The notes under the pieces are model-generated. The model searched no databases. It was not told where the DNA came from and saw nothing but the letters and a program-made list of their open reading frames with translations. Below, in pieces: positions 7,877-17,115 of a DNA stretch of 46,555 nucleotides; positions within the stretch are counted from its first letter, which is position 1, and the number at the start of each line of letters is the position of its first letter. The DNA lies in the NCBI GenBank assembly GCA_005773145.1, contig SXHS01000012.1:1-46555 (forward strand). The letters run 5' to 3'. A program made the translations under genes and the position numbers. Source of the DNA: Planctomycetaceae bacterium. Lineage in GTDB: Bacteria > Planctomycetota > Planctomycetia > Pirellulales > Pirellulaceae.

Positions 7877-8851
7877 CTACTTGTCGCACCGCTGCAGATA
7901 TTCCTGATAGGCGGCTGACACGTCGGCGTGTTGCGGCTCTGTCCCGGCATGCAGCCAGACGCCGTAGCGGAGACGAAACGGCTCCCCCGCTTTGACCTCT
8001 AGGCGGTAGGGTTCTCCGTGCTGGCTCCACGCCCTCCCGAATAGATTCACGGCCATAAAACCATAATCGCGGGCATGCACGCGGCTGGGACGCAGATTAC
8101 CGGGATGCGTCATCACGGCGACACCGGCGAAGCGTCCCTGCAAAGGGCCCGAGTAATCGACCCATTCCGACGCTTGCCCCCAAACTTCTTTGCCGTTTCG
8201 CCGACGGGCCGAATCGAGAATCCGTCCGTGTCCACCCTTGTCCACGCTAATGGGGCTGGCGACCCGAACCCCCAACCCCATCTCCTCCTGATCTCCAAAG
8301 GCGAATGGCATATCCGACGTGAACGTCGAATCCCAAATCAACCAATAACCCCTGGGCTGGACATAAAAGGTGAACCGACAGTCCTCTTGGCAGATGGTTC
8401 GCGACGGATCGTCGTGCGCCAGATAACGGTTGCGGACGGCGAATCCACCTGAGTCGCCTTTCCCTTGCGGCAGTTGCAGGAACTCGGCATGCTGGACGCG
8501 TGCCTTTAGTCGCCAGTAGTCCGAGCCGCTGATGTCACCAAACGCCAGCCACAGGCCAGGATGCAAGTCCGCGTGATCCGTCGCATCCTGCCCCTCAATG
8601 GGCGGGAAGTTGCGTGTGACCTGAATGCCCCCCGGTGCGTGTGCATGGTAGAAATAGGGGCGTGTGATATGGGGATCTTGATAAACGTAGGTGATGAGCG
8701 GATGTTCTCCGGCAGTAACGACCACCTTGCCGTCCGTGTGCGCGAATGCCAATGGCAGCGACTCGTCGGCCGAAGTCCCGACCGCACTCGCAAGACTAAT
8801 GGTCAGAATCAGGATGCCCCGCGCCCTATTCGTCAATCCGCGAACAACCAC
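7877..8851 (-). CDS. Secreted DUF6807 (PmoA-like) protein
   Basis: 324 residues from a GTG at 8851 preceded by GAGGAGG with 7-nt spacing. A longer frame reaching to 9013 would run deep into the preceding gene and was rejected. Residues 1-28 form a signal peptide (GILILTISLASAVGTSADE). The mature part has YVYQDPHITRPYFYHAHAPGG, GQDATDHADLHPGLWLAFGD, FTFYVQPRGYWLIWDSTF and a Tyr/Gln-rich C-terminus. This is the pattern of the DUF6807 family, sometimes labelled 'methane oxygenase PmoA', although no methane chemistry is implied. The His-rich DHADLHPG and HAHAPGG motifs could bind a metal or sugar. It is last in a minus-strand block of secreted proteins. The substrate is unknown; a role in carbohydrate breakdown is a guess from context. 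Confidence 0.8.
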   Translation of the reverse strand: MVVRGLTNRARGILILTISLASAVGTSADESLPLAFAHTDGKVVVTAGEHPLITYVYQDPHITRPYFYHAHAPGGIQVTRNFPPIEGQDATDHADLHPGLWLAFGDISGSDYWRLKARVQHAEFLQLPQGKGDSGGFAVRNRYLAHDDPSRTICQEDCRFTFYVQPRGYWLIWDSTFTSDMPFAFGDQEEMGLGVRVASPISVDKGGHGRILDSARRRNGKEVWGQASEWVDYSGPLQGRFAGVAVMTHPGNLRPSRVHARDYGFMAVNLFGRAWSQHGEPYRLEVKAGEPFRLRYGVWLHAGTEPQHADVSAAYQEYLQRCDK

Positions 8852-8876
8852 GGTTCGTCCTCCTCTTGGTTCAATA

Positions 8877-11264
8877 TCAAGGAACGCTACGGCCCGTAAG
8901 GGAATTGGCATCGACCAACTCCACCGAGGTCTCTGCATACACGGCGTCCCCTTCCAACGCAGCGACGGCCCGGACCAGCAAGGGCATGTTGAGCGGCCCG
9001 ACCACGTCGCCAAAGTGCAGTTGGAGAACGCCCTGGTCGGAGTCGGCCGGAATGACCAGCGGCTCAGCCGTCACTCCTTTCATATGGGCAGGTCGGACGA
9101 TTTCGATGGTGATGGGCACGGCCCCGAGCGCTCCGCGTGACACAGCCAATGGCAGCTCTTGCGTGGTCCCCGCAGCCGCCACGACCGAGGGATGCTCCGC
9201 GCGTACATTCATGGGGCACGGGGCGGTCAGCAAGGCAATTTGATTGCGAGTTTCGCCGGAGGCGAAGCTCACTCGATGCACGGATCCATCCCAGTCGGTC
9301 ACGTCACCGATCGCCATAATCATAGCTCGGGTCGTACGATTCATTTCCATCCAAGGGGGGACGCGCACGGGATACTCGATCTCTTCCACGCCAGCTGGAA
9401 CGCTCAGCACGGGCCCGGTGATGCCCTGCAGATGGCGGATTTGCCGATCAGCCAGTTCAAGAGTCAGCGGCCCGGAAAAACCATGGCGCACGACCTTGAA
9501 CTTGCGGCGATACACGGTACCGCGCGCGGCGTAGCGGAGTTGTAATTCGCCGCCATCCAATTCGAATGGAGTGGGCATGGCTACGGCCAGCATGAGCGAA
9601 TCATTCGCCTGTCCCTGAATCGAGAGAGGGGTGGTAGCCCGCCGCACCAGCGGCTGTTCGCCTAGTATGGTTTCCCCCTCGACATGCACCACGGTGGTTT
9701 GAATCTTCGGCTGCGTATTAGGATCCGTGCGCAACACGATTTCCGTTGCCGTCGCGCTGACCGGAATGACCGCATTCTCGATCGTAACGCCGGGGGGCAA
9801 CTGGGGGACACGTAGGGTGATGGCTCCCGCAAAACCGCCCATGCGCTCTGCGGACACCTTCAACTTGGCCTCCTTGCCACGCACCAGGGTGAGCGCATCA
9901 CTTGCCAACTGCAAGGAAAAATCGGGGGCGGATCGCAATGCCAAACGCATGCGATATCCAAAGTCCGGGCCGCCACGTGTGACGAGAACATCTTGAATGC
10001 GGACCACGTAGCGGCCATCCGCGGGGATCGCGAACTCACCGCGTGGCTCAATGCGATTGGCGACGCTACTTCCGGACTGCGCTATGGGCTGCCCGGAAAC
10101 TTCCTCCACGATCGTCAGTACGCCATCCAAAGACGAGCCCCACCGAGCCGCGGCAAGTGAGTATTCGACCACTTGCCCCTTGGTGGCGACGAAAGTCCAA
10201 GTGTCGGTCTCGCCCGCCGTGCGAATGCAACCGTTCAGGTGCGCCGGGAGCTGTACTTCGTTGGCCGAATCCGCCTCCGATTCACGCACTTCGGGGATGT
10301 CGCCCACGTCCAACAAGACCGGATTGGTGCTTTGACCTTGGATGGGCAGAGACATCCAAGTTGGTCCACTGCGATCGTTGGGGAGCGTGATCTGGATCTT
10401 GGATTCAGGAACATGTCCCATCAATTGCAATGAGACCGGCTCGCCACGTCGGCCGCCCAACGGAGCCACGTGATCCACGTAGGGGCCGGCGGTGATCGTC
10501 AATCGATACACAAAATCCTGCAGGCCACGATACTCCGCGTCCCAAATCGAGACTTGATAGAGGCCATCCGTTGGGGCCGTGAAGCGCAACCATGCATCCT
10601 TTTCGAAGTGATCATCATTTTCCGCCAAACGTTCGCCAGATGGGCCGCGCACTTGCACACAGGCGTCAAGCGGTGAAGCGATACGGGCTGCGCGCACTTC
10701 GCAGGTGATGCGCTCGCCGGCTTTGGCCGCGAACGTCCAGATATCCACGTCCTCTCTGGGAAAAATGCGTCCGTTGACCGTCACGGGCAGTTGGACCTGC
10801 TGCGGAATCGGTCGGCCGTCCATTTCGTCTTCCAACGCCTCGGGCAGTTCGCCAATCACGAACGGTCGACCGGCGGTGACCCCTTGAGACGTGGATACTC
10901 TCCAGAGCGAGTCCCCAAGGGGCGCATCCGGCGCGACATCAATCTTCACCGCATGATCCCGCGGATAGTCCTCCGGGGCCTGGGATGCCGGTTTGAGCAC
11001 CAAGGGGCCCTCGAACCAGCGGGTTGGAACTTCTACGACACGCGGGCCAGCGGCCAGTCCTTTGCCGCGAAGATCGAAAGCGGCCGAACCATGCAGGTAG
11101 TGTCCCCCCACGTGAACCGTGACCGATGTCCCGCGTTGGGCTCCAGCGGGATACATATAAGAAACTGTCGGCTCAATCGCCGTGATCGGCCGCGCGGCGA
11201 TCAGTCCCCACCAGCAGCCGAGGACCACGACCGTTCGTGGATGCCAGAATGGGAATGGCATCAT
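8877..11264 (-). CDS. Large secreted beta-rich protein with pre-peptidase C-terminal (PPC) type domains
   Basis: A 795-residue exported protein with a signal peptide in residues 1-30. The first domain (YMYPAGAQRGTSVTVHVGG) is an IPT/TIG-like beta sandwich. PPC-type domains follow, marked by DVDIWTFAAKAGERITCEV...GLYQVSIWDAEY and, repeated later, ETDTWTFVATKGQVVEYSL...GRYVVRIQDV. The last third is a series of Ig-like segments. Its ATG overlaps the stop of the DUF1501 gene by 4 nt (ATGA, 11261-11264), so translation is coupled. In planctomycetes such proteins are regular neighbours of DUF1501 and DUF1549/DUF1553 proteins. No catalytic motif is visible, so a binding or scaffolding role outside the cytoplasm is inferred. 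Confidence 0.82.
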   Translation of the reverse strand: MMPFPFWHPRTVVVLGCWWGLIAARPITAIEPTVSYMYPAGAQRGTSVTVHVGGHYLHGSAAFDLRGKGLAAGPRVVEVPTRWFEGPLVLKPASQAPEDYPRDHAVKIDVAPDAPLGDSLWRVSTSQGVTAGRPFVIGELPEALEDEMDGRPIPQQVQLPVTVNGRIFPREDVDIWTFAAKAGERITCEVRAARIASPLDACVQVRGPSGERLAENDDHFEKDAWLRFTAPTDGLYQVSIWDAEYRGLQDFVYRLTITAGPYVDHVAPLGGRRGEPVSLQLMGHVPESKIQITLPNDRSGPTWMSLPIQGQSTNPVLLDVGDIPEVRESEADSANEVQLPAHLNGCIRTAGETDTWTFVATKGQVVEYSLAAARWGSSLDGVLTIVEEVSGQPIAQSGSSVANRIEPRGEFAIPADGRYVVRIQDVLVTRGGPDFGYRMRLALRSAPDFSLQLASDALTLVRGKEAKLKVSAERMGGFAGAITLRVPQLPPGVTIENAVIPVSATATEIVLRTDPNTQPKIQTTVVHVEGETILGEQPLVRRATTPLSIQGQANDSLMLAVAMPTPFELDGGELQLRYAARGTVYRRKFKVVRHGFSGPLTLELADRQIRHLQGITGPVLSVPAGVEEIEYPVRVPPWMEMNRTTRAMIMAIGDVTDWDGSVHRVSFASGETRNQIALLTAPCPMNVRAEHPSVVAAAGTTQELPLAVSRGALGAVPITIEIVRPAHMKGVTAEPLVIPADSDQGVLQLHFGDVVGPLNMPLLVRAVAALEGDAVYAETSVELVDANSLTGRSVP

Positions 11265-12598
11265 GACAACAATCCGCGAATCACACGCCCATCGTTGACA
11301 ATCTTGACGGGACGCCCCTCAGGTGTGTGGAACTCGGCGTTCGGATCCACTCCCATCAGGTGATGAATCGTGGCCGCCAGGTCTTCTGGCCCATGGGGAT
11401 CCTCGGCCGGCTTCTCCGCGCGTTCATCCGTCTTGCCCACCACCACACCACCACGAATCCCACCTCCCCCCATGGCGATTGTGTAGGCTTGACTCCAGTG
11501 ATCGCCCCCCGCCTTGTCGTTGATGCGAGGCGTGCGTCCCATTTCGCTGGCTACGACGACCAAGGTTGTGTCCAGCAGGCCACGGTCGGCCAGGTCACGA
11601 AATAGCGTGGACAGCGAGGCATCCAGCAAGGGGAGCAAGTCGCGTTGCAGGTGGACGAAATTGTCTTCGTGGGTATCCCAGTCCACATGATGCACGGTGA
11701 CACAGCGCACTCCCGCCTCGACGAGTCGGCGTGCCATCAAGCAGGATTGCCCCAGTGTATTGCGGCCGTATTCATCACGCAGTCCTTCCGGCTCCTGTTG
11801 GATATCAAAGGCATGCTTCGACGTGGAGGACGTCATAAGTTCAAATGCCTTGCGGCGAAACACACTGGCCGACTCCGCTCCGCGATTGGCCCGCGCCTCG
11901 GCCCCCTTTTGGAAGCGATCGAGTCGCGCCAAGATTTCTTGTCGAGCTTCCAATCGCCGCGGATCGACATCCAGTGGCGGGGCAACGTCCCGTACGGTAA
12001 AGCCCGGCTCGTTGGGGTCGGCATTTACGGAGAACGGGGCGGCTGTGGGTCCGAGGTAAGCGGCGCCGCAACTCGGATGCGGATCCGGAACACACACATA
12101 AGGGGGGACCGAGCCCCGTGGACCGTGCCACTTGGAAAGAATCGACCCGTGCGACGGAAACTGATTGTTGAAGCTGAGGCCCCCAGCAAAACCGCCAATT
12201 GTCCTGTACCCCGTTAGTACATAATGATCCCCCGATACGTGGGTGGAATCGAGATGGGTGAACGATCGCAGCAGGGCGATCTTATCCATGTGCTGTGATG
12301 TGCGCGGCATGAGCTCCGAGATTTGGGTTCCGGGCACGTTGGTGGAGATGGGCTTAAATTCCCCACGAAACTCAGACGGCGCTTCGGGCTTCAAATCCCA
12401 GGTGTCAATGTGACTCAAACCACCTCGCAGGAAGACGAGGATCAGCGACTTTTCGCTCTCCGCGCCGCCGGCAACTCCATTGGGCGCACTGGCCAGCAGC
12501 GAACTCAGGGGCCACATGCCACCAAACAATCCCGCACTTCCCACCCGCAAGAAATCCCGACGTTGTAGCCCATCGCAAAACGTACCCCGTGTCGCCAT
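11261..12598 (-). CDS. DUF1501 family protein, Tat-exported
   Basis: 445 residues from the ATG at 12598, which has GAGGGA upstream. A GTG at 12634 would add 12 residues and overlap the preceding stop, with no better site. The N-terminus holds a twin-arginine motif (QRRDFLRVGSAGLFGG), so it is probably exported folded. Family-typical segments are FLRGGLSHIDTWDLKPEAP, LLRSFTHLDSTHVSGDHYV, TVHHVDWDTHEDN, VVASEMGRTPRIN and DHWSQAYTIAMGGGGIRGG. DUF1501 proteins belong to the alkaline-phosphatase/sulfatase-like fold group and carry His/Asp residues that could bind metal. The gene sits between DUF1549/DUF1553 and PPC genes and is coupled to the latter by ATGA. The biochemical role is unknown. Confidence 0.92.
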   Translation of the reverse strand: MATRGTFCDGLQRRDFLRVGSAGLFGGMWPLSSLLASAPNGVAGGAESEKSLILVFLRGGLSHIDTWDLKPEAPSEFRGEFKPISTNVPGTQISELMPRTSQHMDKIALLRSFTHLDSTHVSGDHYVLTGYRTIGGFAGGLSFNNQFPSHGSILSKWHGPRGSVPPYVCVPDPHPSCGAAYLGPTAAPFSVNADPNEPGFTVRDVAPPLDVDPRRLEARQEILARLDRFQKGAEARANRGAESASVFRRKAFELMTSSTSKHAFDIQQEPEGLRDEYGRNTLGQSCLMARRLVEAGVRCVTVHHVDWDTHEDNFVHLQRDLLPLLDASLSTLFRDLADRGLLDTTLVVVASEMGRTPRINDKAGGDHWSQAYTIAMGGGGIRGGVVVGKTDERAEKPAEDPHGPEDLAATIHHLMGVDPNAEFHTPEGRPVKIVNDGRVIRGLLS

Positions 12599-12633
12599 TG
12601 GTGAATCCCTCGCACTCCACGTGACTCGTGTCA

Positions 12634-15174
12634 CTAATGGTTAAACGAAAACTCCAGCGTATTCATTAACGACCAGACCAAATCCTCAGTTGCCAAACGG
12701 CGGCCATCGGCGCCACGCGTATGATCTGCACGTGCCAGGTGTTCGAGTGCCGCCGCGGCCTCGTCGGCCGACGGTAGCCGGGCGAAGCCGGTCAGGTACA
12801 GTTCGTCCACCAACAATCGATCGTCGGGAATGGTTTGCATCCATGTGCGAATCCGACCTCCGTCGTGGCGCAATTTATCGTGAATCTCGGGTGCATTGAG
12901 CAAGTGTAGCACCTGCCCCACATTGGGCTCGACGGTGCGCTCACAAACGCAAGTGGTCTTGCGAGTCGGCCGGCCAAAGAGTGTGAGGAAATAGTGATCC
13001 AAGTCACTATCCCATTGCTCAATCGCCCGCCGCTGCGTGCCGGGAAATCGATCGGGCACCCCCGCCACCTGACTGACCGCGTCCAATAGCACTTCTGCGT
13101 CCAATTTCCGCAACAGGGATCGCGAGTAGTTCTGCTCATCCAACTCGTTCGTCTTATTGGGGGCGGACGACTGTTGATACGTCTCCGATGCCGTAATGGT
13201 TGCAATGAGGTCCTTCACATCGTATCGATGCGCCACAAAATGCTCGGCCAATGCGGTCAACAACTCGGGATTTGAGGGGGGATTCGTGTCGCGAAAATCA
13301 TCCACGGGCGTGACCAACCCACGTCCCAAGAAATGGGCCCAGACGCGATTGACGAAGTTGCGCGCGAACCAGGGATTTTCCGGACCGGTCATCCATTGGG
13401 CCAGCCCCCTGCGGGCGTCGCCGGCGGGGAGTTCCGCGGGGACCTGATTCCCCAGCGGATGCGCCATCACGTCTTTCCCCGACCGCGGGTTGGTGGACAT
13501 GAACGGCCCGGAAACCATGGTCATCTCACCACGCATCGTGGTTTGTCGCGTGAGAGGTTGAAAGTAGGCCGTCATGCCGTAGTAGTCATCCTGACTCCAT
13601 CGATCGTAGGGATGATGGTGGCACTGGGCGCAGGAGATGCGGATGCCCAAGAAAATCTGTGCCAAGGAACTGGCTGAATCTCCAGGCCCGTTGACGACCT
13701 TGAAAAAGTGGGCCTGTGGCGCCTGTGCCAAGCTTCCCTCGGCGGTCAATAGCTCGCGCACGAATTGGTCAAAAGGCTTGTTGACGGCGAACGCATCACG
13801 GATCCATCGATGGTAGGCATAGGCCCCCTTGCGTCCCAGCGAAAGACGATCCACGCGGAGGACATCGGCCCATTTCAGGGACCAGTAGTCCGCGTACTCG
13901 GGACGTTCCAGCAAACTGGCAACCGTCCGCTGCCGCTTGTCGGCACGCGTGTCCTCCAGGAAATTGCGTGCTTCAGCCGCCGTCGGCAACGTACCGATGA
14001 TATCCAGATAGACACGTCGCAGATAGGTCGCGTCGTCGGCCAGTCGTGATGATTTGATATGCAGTCGCTGCAGACGTGCTTGCACCAAGCGATCAATAAA
14101 ATGATCCGGAGCGGGAATGGGATCGTCCGACAGAGGTTCGGCGCGAGGTATAATCGCCTGAAACGTGTCGACCTCGCCGCTATAGCTAACCATGATGGCC
14201 ACTTGCCCGGGCGCCTGTCCGGTCTCGACCCAACCCGAATCATTGACTTGGGCCAACGCTTCATTGTTCGATTGGTAACGCGACATTTCGGTCACGTCGA
14301 CCTGGCTGCCATCGCTATAGCGTGCCATGACTCGCAGTTGCTGGGTTCCGCCCATGGTGAGCGTGCGCTCGCTGGGCTCCATCTCCACCGCCACGAGGTG
14401 CGGGGCGTCCGTAGCGCCAACGGGCGCTCCCGCTGCGATCCAACCGCGCAGGATCTCGTATTCCTTTGAGGCACGCGTGAACCGCTGCCCACCCCCATGT
14501 GGGATCTCTCCGGTAGCCTTGGTCAGCAAGAGGCTCCGCTCCGGAGCGGCGGGAAAAATTCGCCGCCCACGTCGATCGTGGCTGAGCGCGCTGCGATCCG
14601 CAATTGGATCCGATCCGAATACGGACAATTTGAATCCGTTCTGCCCTTCGGCTTTGCCGTGACAGGCAGACATGTTGCAACTAGTTCGACTGAGCAACGG
14701 CACAATGTCATTTTCAAAATGGTACGTGCGAGGCTGTTTTGTACCACTCACCCTCACGGGAACCACACGGCGATGATCTCCCATCTGCGCATGAATCTCG
14801 GCGTCGCCGTCGTCATGCGCCTCGAGCACTCCGGTCGCGCTGATCGTCACGACTTTCGGGTCGGAGCTCTGGTAGTGCACGTCCCGCGTCACGTCCCGCC
14901 ATTGGCCGTCCTTTAGTTGCGCGTCAACGCGCAGTCCGCGTGTCGATCGGTGACCAACCAAAGGGATTGGGCCCCCCTCGGGATAGATGGCGATCCCAAC
15001 AATCGATGCGGAGTCACTCGGTCTTGCCGGCTTTTCGCTGGGGCTGCGATCAGCAGCCCAGGCACCCCCCCAGGACAGAATGCACCAGCCGATCAGCAGC
15101 TGGCCTATTGCAGCACGGCAGCGACGTGTGCCACCTCGACGATGCTTACGACAGGGGAGAATCAGGATGTGCAT
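12634..15174 (-). CDS. DUF1549/DUF1553 secreted protein with Ig-like (Big2) and cytochrome-like motifs
   Basis: 846 residues from the ATG at 15174; an upstream frame to 15321 lacks a signal-peptide-like start and was trimmed, so the start is uncertain. Residues 1-41 form a long signal peptide. A bacterial Ig-like domain follows (VTRDVHYQSSDPKVVTISATGVLE). Near residue 166 is C-x4-CH (CNMSACHG), the planctomycete PSCyt pattern, and near 280-335 a second Ig-like domain (MARYSDGSQVDVTEMSRYQS). DUF1549 starts near 360 with FIDRLVQARLQRL and YLRRVYLDIIGTLPT and includes a canonical CAQCHHHPYDRW near residue 515. DUF1553 follows (WFARNFVNRVWAHFLGRGLV). The CxxCH motifs suggest covalent haem, though not proven. 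It heads the operon with DUF1501, PPC and DUF6807 genes. Confidence 0.9.
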   Translation of the reverse strand: MHILILPCRKHRRGGTRRCRAAIGQLLIGWCILSWGGAWAADRSPSEKPARPSDSASIVGIAIYPEGGPIPLVGHRSTRGLRVDAQLKDGQWRDVTRDVHYQSSDPKVVTISATGVLEAHDDGDAEIHAQMGDHRRVVPVRVSGTKQPRTYHFENDIVPLLSRTSCNMSACHGKAEGQNGFKLSVFGSDPIADRSALSHDRRGRRIFPAAPERSLLLTKATGEIPHGGGQRFTRASKEYEILRGWIAAGAPVGATDAPHLVAVEMEPSERTLTMGGTQQLRVMARYSDGSQVDVTEMSRYQSNNEALAQVNDSGWVETGQAPGQVAIMVSYSGEVDTFQAIIPRAEPLSDDPIPAPDHFIDRLVQARLQRLHIKSSRLADDATYLRRVYLDIIGTLPTAAEARNFLEDTRADKRQRTVASLLERPEYADYWSLKWADVLRVDRLSLGRKGAYAYHRWIRDAFAVNKPFDQFVRELLTAEGSLAQAPQAHFFKVVNGPGDSASSLAQIFLGIRISCAQCHHHPYDRWSQDDYYGMTAYFQPLTRQTTMRGEMTMVSGPFMSTNPRSGKDVMAHPLGNQVPAELPAGDARRGLAQWMTGPENPWFARNFVNRVWAHFLGRGLVTPVDDFRDTNPPSNPELLTALAEHFVAHRYDVKDLIATITASETYQQSSAPNKTNELDEQNYSRSLLRKLDAEVLLDAVSQVAGVPDRFPGTQRRAIEQWDSDLDHYFLTLFGRPTRKTTCVCERTVEPNVGQVLHLLNAPEIHDKLRHDGGRIRTWMQTIPDDRLLVDELYLTGFARLPSADEAAAALEHLARADHTRGADGRRLATEDLVWSLMNTLEFSFNH

Positions 15175-15301
15175 GCGGCGGGTCCCAGGATCGGACGGTC
15201 GGACGAGCCAGAGGAGATGGGCTCCGCAAGGCTCACGCACGCCCCTCATTATGCCCGCCAGACGCAGCAACCGCAATGCAGGACTCGGATAAAAGCCCGA
15301 T

Positions 15302-16234
15302 TTATCGAGATCGCCGCCCAATGCCGCGCCACCCCCCTACGACTGTCGTGACCGAACCATGCCCGGCATTCGGGACCCCAGCAACGCCTTGGCAGCCCAC
15401 GGAGCTGACATTCGACCACTGCCAGCAGCCAGCGATCCCCTGGACGGGGCCACCAACAATCGCCGAGTGGAGGGCACAGCGACCCGACCCTAGCTCCGAC
15501 GGGCAACCGCCGGTCGGCGGCAGGGGATAGAGCAGAATGGAGCGATACCACACTTCGCTATCGTGATCGGTCAGCATGATGCGGCCGCACCGGTGGCGAG
15601 CGAATCCCGGCACATCCGAAAATTTGCTGGCCGCCAGCCGTCGACACCAATCCGGACCACACAGACATGCTCGCACCACGCAGTGCCCATTCAGCCAATG
15701 CTCGACATGGTACCCGCGTGCCACGATCCGGCTTTGATTGAATTTTCCCGGTGGCGCCAAAAGTTTCGCAGTATCCACCTCATATAAGTCGTACAGGGCG
15801 CCGGCGCGATGTAGCGGGTCGGCAGCATCCGGCAATGATTGGTTGTCGATCATTTGGTATTCAAAACCCAAGGTCTCGCTCCCGTATTGGCGCACGCGAT
15901 ACTTGATCCCGTTGTTGCCGCCAGGGGCTACCCGCCACTCAAACTCCAGGCAGAAGTCGTCGAATGCGAGGTCCGTGAAGATGTCCCCCTGCTTGCCAAC
16001 CTCGGGAGTCAGGTGCAACATGCCATCCACGACATTCCATTCGCGAACCCCTGTTTCCGCATGAACCGGTTCCCAGCCGTTTAGGGTTGCGCCGTCGAAT
16101 AGCATCCACGCCGATTGAGCACGTGCTTCCAAGGAGCCGACAAGGGTCGCCCCGATGAGTATGCCGTAGACCACCCAACGCAACAGGGCCAGGACTAGGG
16201 CGGCGATCGGCTGCATGATTGCGGTGCCCGTCAT
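15302..16234 (-). CDS. Secreted DUF1080 (3-keto-disaccharide hydrolase-like) protein with unusual C-terminal extension
   Basis: 310 residues from ATG 16234; an alternative ATG at 16216 is equally possible. Residues 1-42 form a signal peptide. The domain shows WMLFDGATLNGWEPV, EWNVVDGMLHLTP, DIFTDLAFDDFCLEFEWRV, GGNNGIKYRVRQYG, LGFEYQMIDNQ, AGALYDLYE and HWLNGHCVV: a concanavalin-like beta sandwich found in laminarinase-like and 3-keto-glycoside hydrolase proteins. The domain ends at about residue 240 (VWYRSILLYPLPP), where family members usually stop. Here about 70 more residues rich in Gly, Ser, Val and Cys follow, out to the upstream edge of the next gene. That tail does not look like a domain and may reflect loss of the normal stop. 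The gene lies upstream of the DUF1549 operon on the same strand. Confidence 0.8.
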   Translation of the reverse strand: MTGTAIMQPIAALVLALLRWVVYGILIGATLVGSLEARAQSAWMLFDGATLNGWEPVHAETGVREWNVVDGMLHLTPEVGKQGDIFTDLAFDDFCLEFEWRVAPGGNNGIKYRVRQYGSETLGFEYQMIDNQSLPDAADPLHRAGALYDLYEVDTAKLLAPPGKFNQSRIVARGYHVEHWLNGHCVVRACLCGPDWCRRLAASKFSDVPGFARHRCGRIMLTDHDSEVWYRSILLYPLPPTGGCPSELGSGRCALHSAIVGGPVQGIAGCWQWSNVSSVGCQGVAGVPNAGHGSVTTVVGGWRGIGRRSR

Positions 16235-16257
16235 GGGGTCGAGTCCGGCATATTGGG

Positions 16258-16281
16258 TCCGGCGACATCGCCGGATTTTTT
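16258..16281 (+). terminator. Intrinsic-terminator-like hairpin oriented for plus-strand transcription
   Basis: TCCGGCG (16258-16264), loop ACAT, CGCCGGA (16269-16275), then six T (16276-16281). The stem is a perfect 7 bp. It is oriented against the flanking genes, which all read on the minus strand. It stands about 24 nt upstream of the DUF1080 start and could stop antisense transcripts, or form a leader hairpin in the minus-strand mRNA. Confidence 0.6.
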
Positions 16282-16381
16282 AGTCTCGACATCATAATCG
16301 ACACACACCAGGCCGTATACCCTCATGCGAGGTGCCTCCGCTTCATTCAACCAGCGGATATGGGGAGGCCCTAGTTATGGT

Positions 16382-16891
16382 TCAACGTAGCGGTGGTTTT
16401 CCCAGCAGGCGCCGCAGCAGGCCGATTTGTCCCGCATGCAACATCTCGTGATCGGCGCAGAAACGAAGCGCGCCCAAGCGTGTGTCGAACATCGGATGGG
16501 GCTGCGGTAAGGTCTCCAGGAGCCGGGCCTCCGACAGGGTTGGCACTTCACGCAAGACCTGCTGATGCACGCGGTCCAACACGGCTAGGATTTCCGCGAC
16601 GGGGGGATTCTGGTCGGGATTGGGATCCGGCGTGGATCCCTTGCCAAAATGGCGGCGAAACTCGCGTGAGATCACCTCGCGGTCGCCGGGTTGTGAGTCC
16701 CGAACCCGCGCCAGCGCCAATGCGTACTCGGCCATGGCCAAGTGCCCCAGCTGCCAGGCAATATGGGTCACCCCCTCGGCCGGTTGTCGAAAATAATCAG
16801 CGTCGGTTAAGTCCTGGGTTAATTCCAAAGTGTAGAGTCGCGCGCGATCCATTCGAGCCAGTGCATCATCACGCCAAGCACTCTCGACCAT
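16382..16891 (-). CDS. DinB-like (DinB_2) four-helix protein
   Basis: 169 residues from the ATG at 16891, chosen because GAGGAG stands 7 nt upstream; longer frames to 17032 have no such site. The protein is all-helical. ITHIAWQLGHLAMAEY near residue 42 and FCADHEMLHAGQIGLLRRLL near the C-terminus carry the histidines that bind divalent metal in the DinB/YfiT-like superfamily. Members include thiol transferases and damage-inducible proteins of unknown activity. The gene is about 225 nt downstream of the WecG-like gene and may be read through from the polysaccharide operon, but the function is probably independent. Confidence 0.85.
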   Translation of the reverse strand: MVESAWRDDALARMDRARLYTLELTQDLTDADYFRQPAEGVTHIAWQLGHLAMAEYALALARVRDSQPGDREVISREFRRHFGKGSTPDPNPDQNPPVAEILAVLDRVHQQVLREVPTLSEARLLETLPQPHPMFDTRLGALRFCADHEMLHAGQIGLLRRLLGKPPLR

Positions 16892-17115
16892 GCCATCACT
16901 CCTCATGACGCGGCGGCAGCCACCGTTAGGGGACACCGTCCAACCCAGCCGTCCATGCGCCCCGACCATCCACGGAGGTTGACCAGTAGAATCGTGGGGA
17001 TGCGGCCAGTATGCAGGCACAGAGTGTAGCAACTTCCTGGGGCGTCGAATAGTTCCAAGATCCGAAGTTGCTCGTCGCGCACGGCGACATTGGTCTCATT
17101 CGCCCCAGGAGACGA

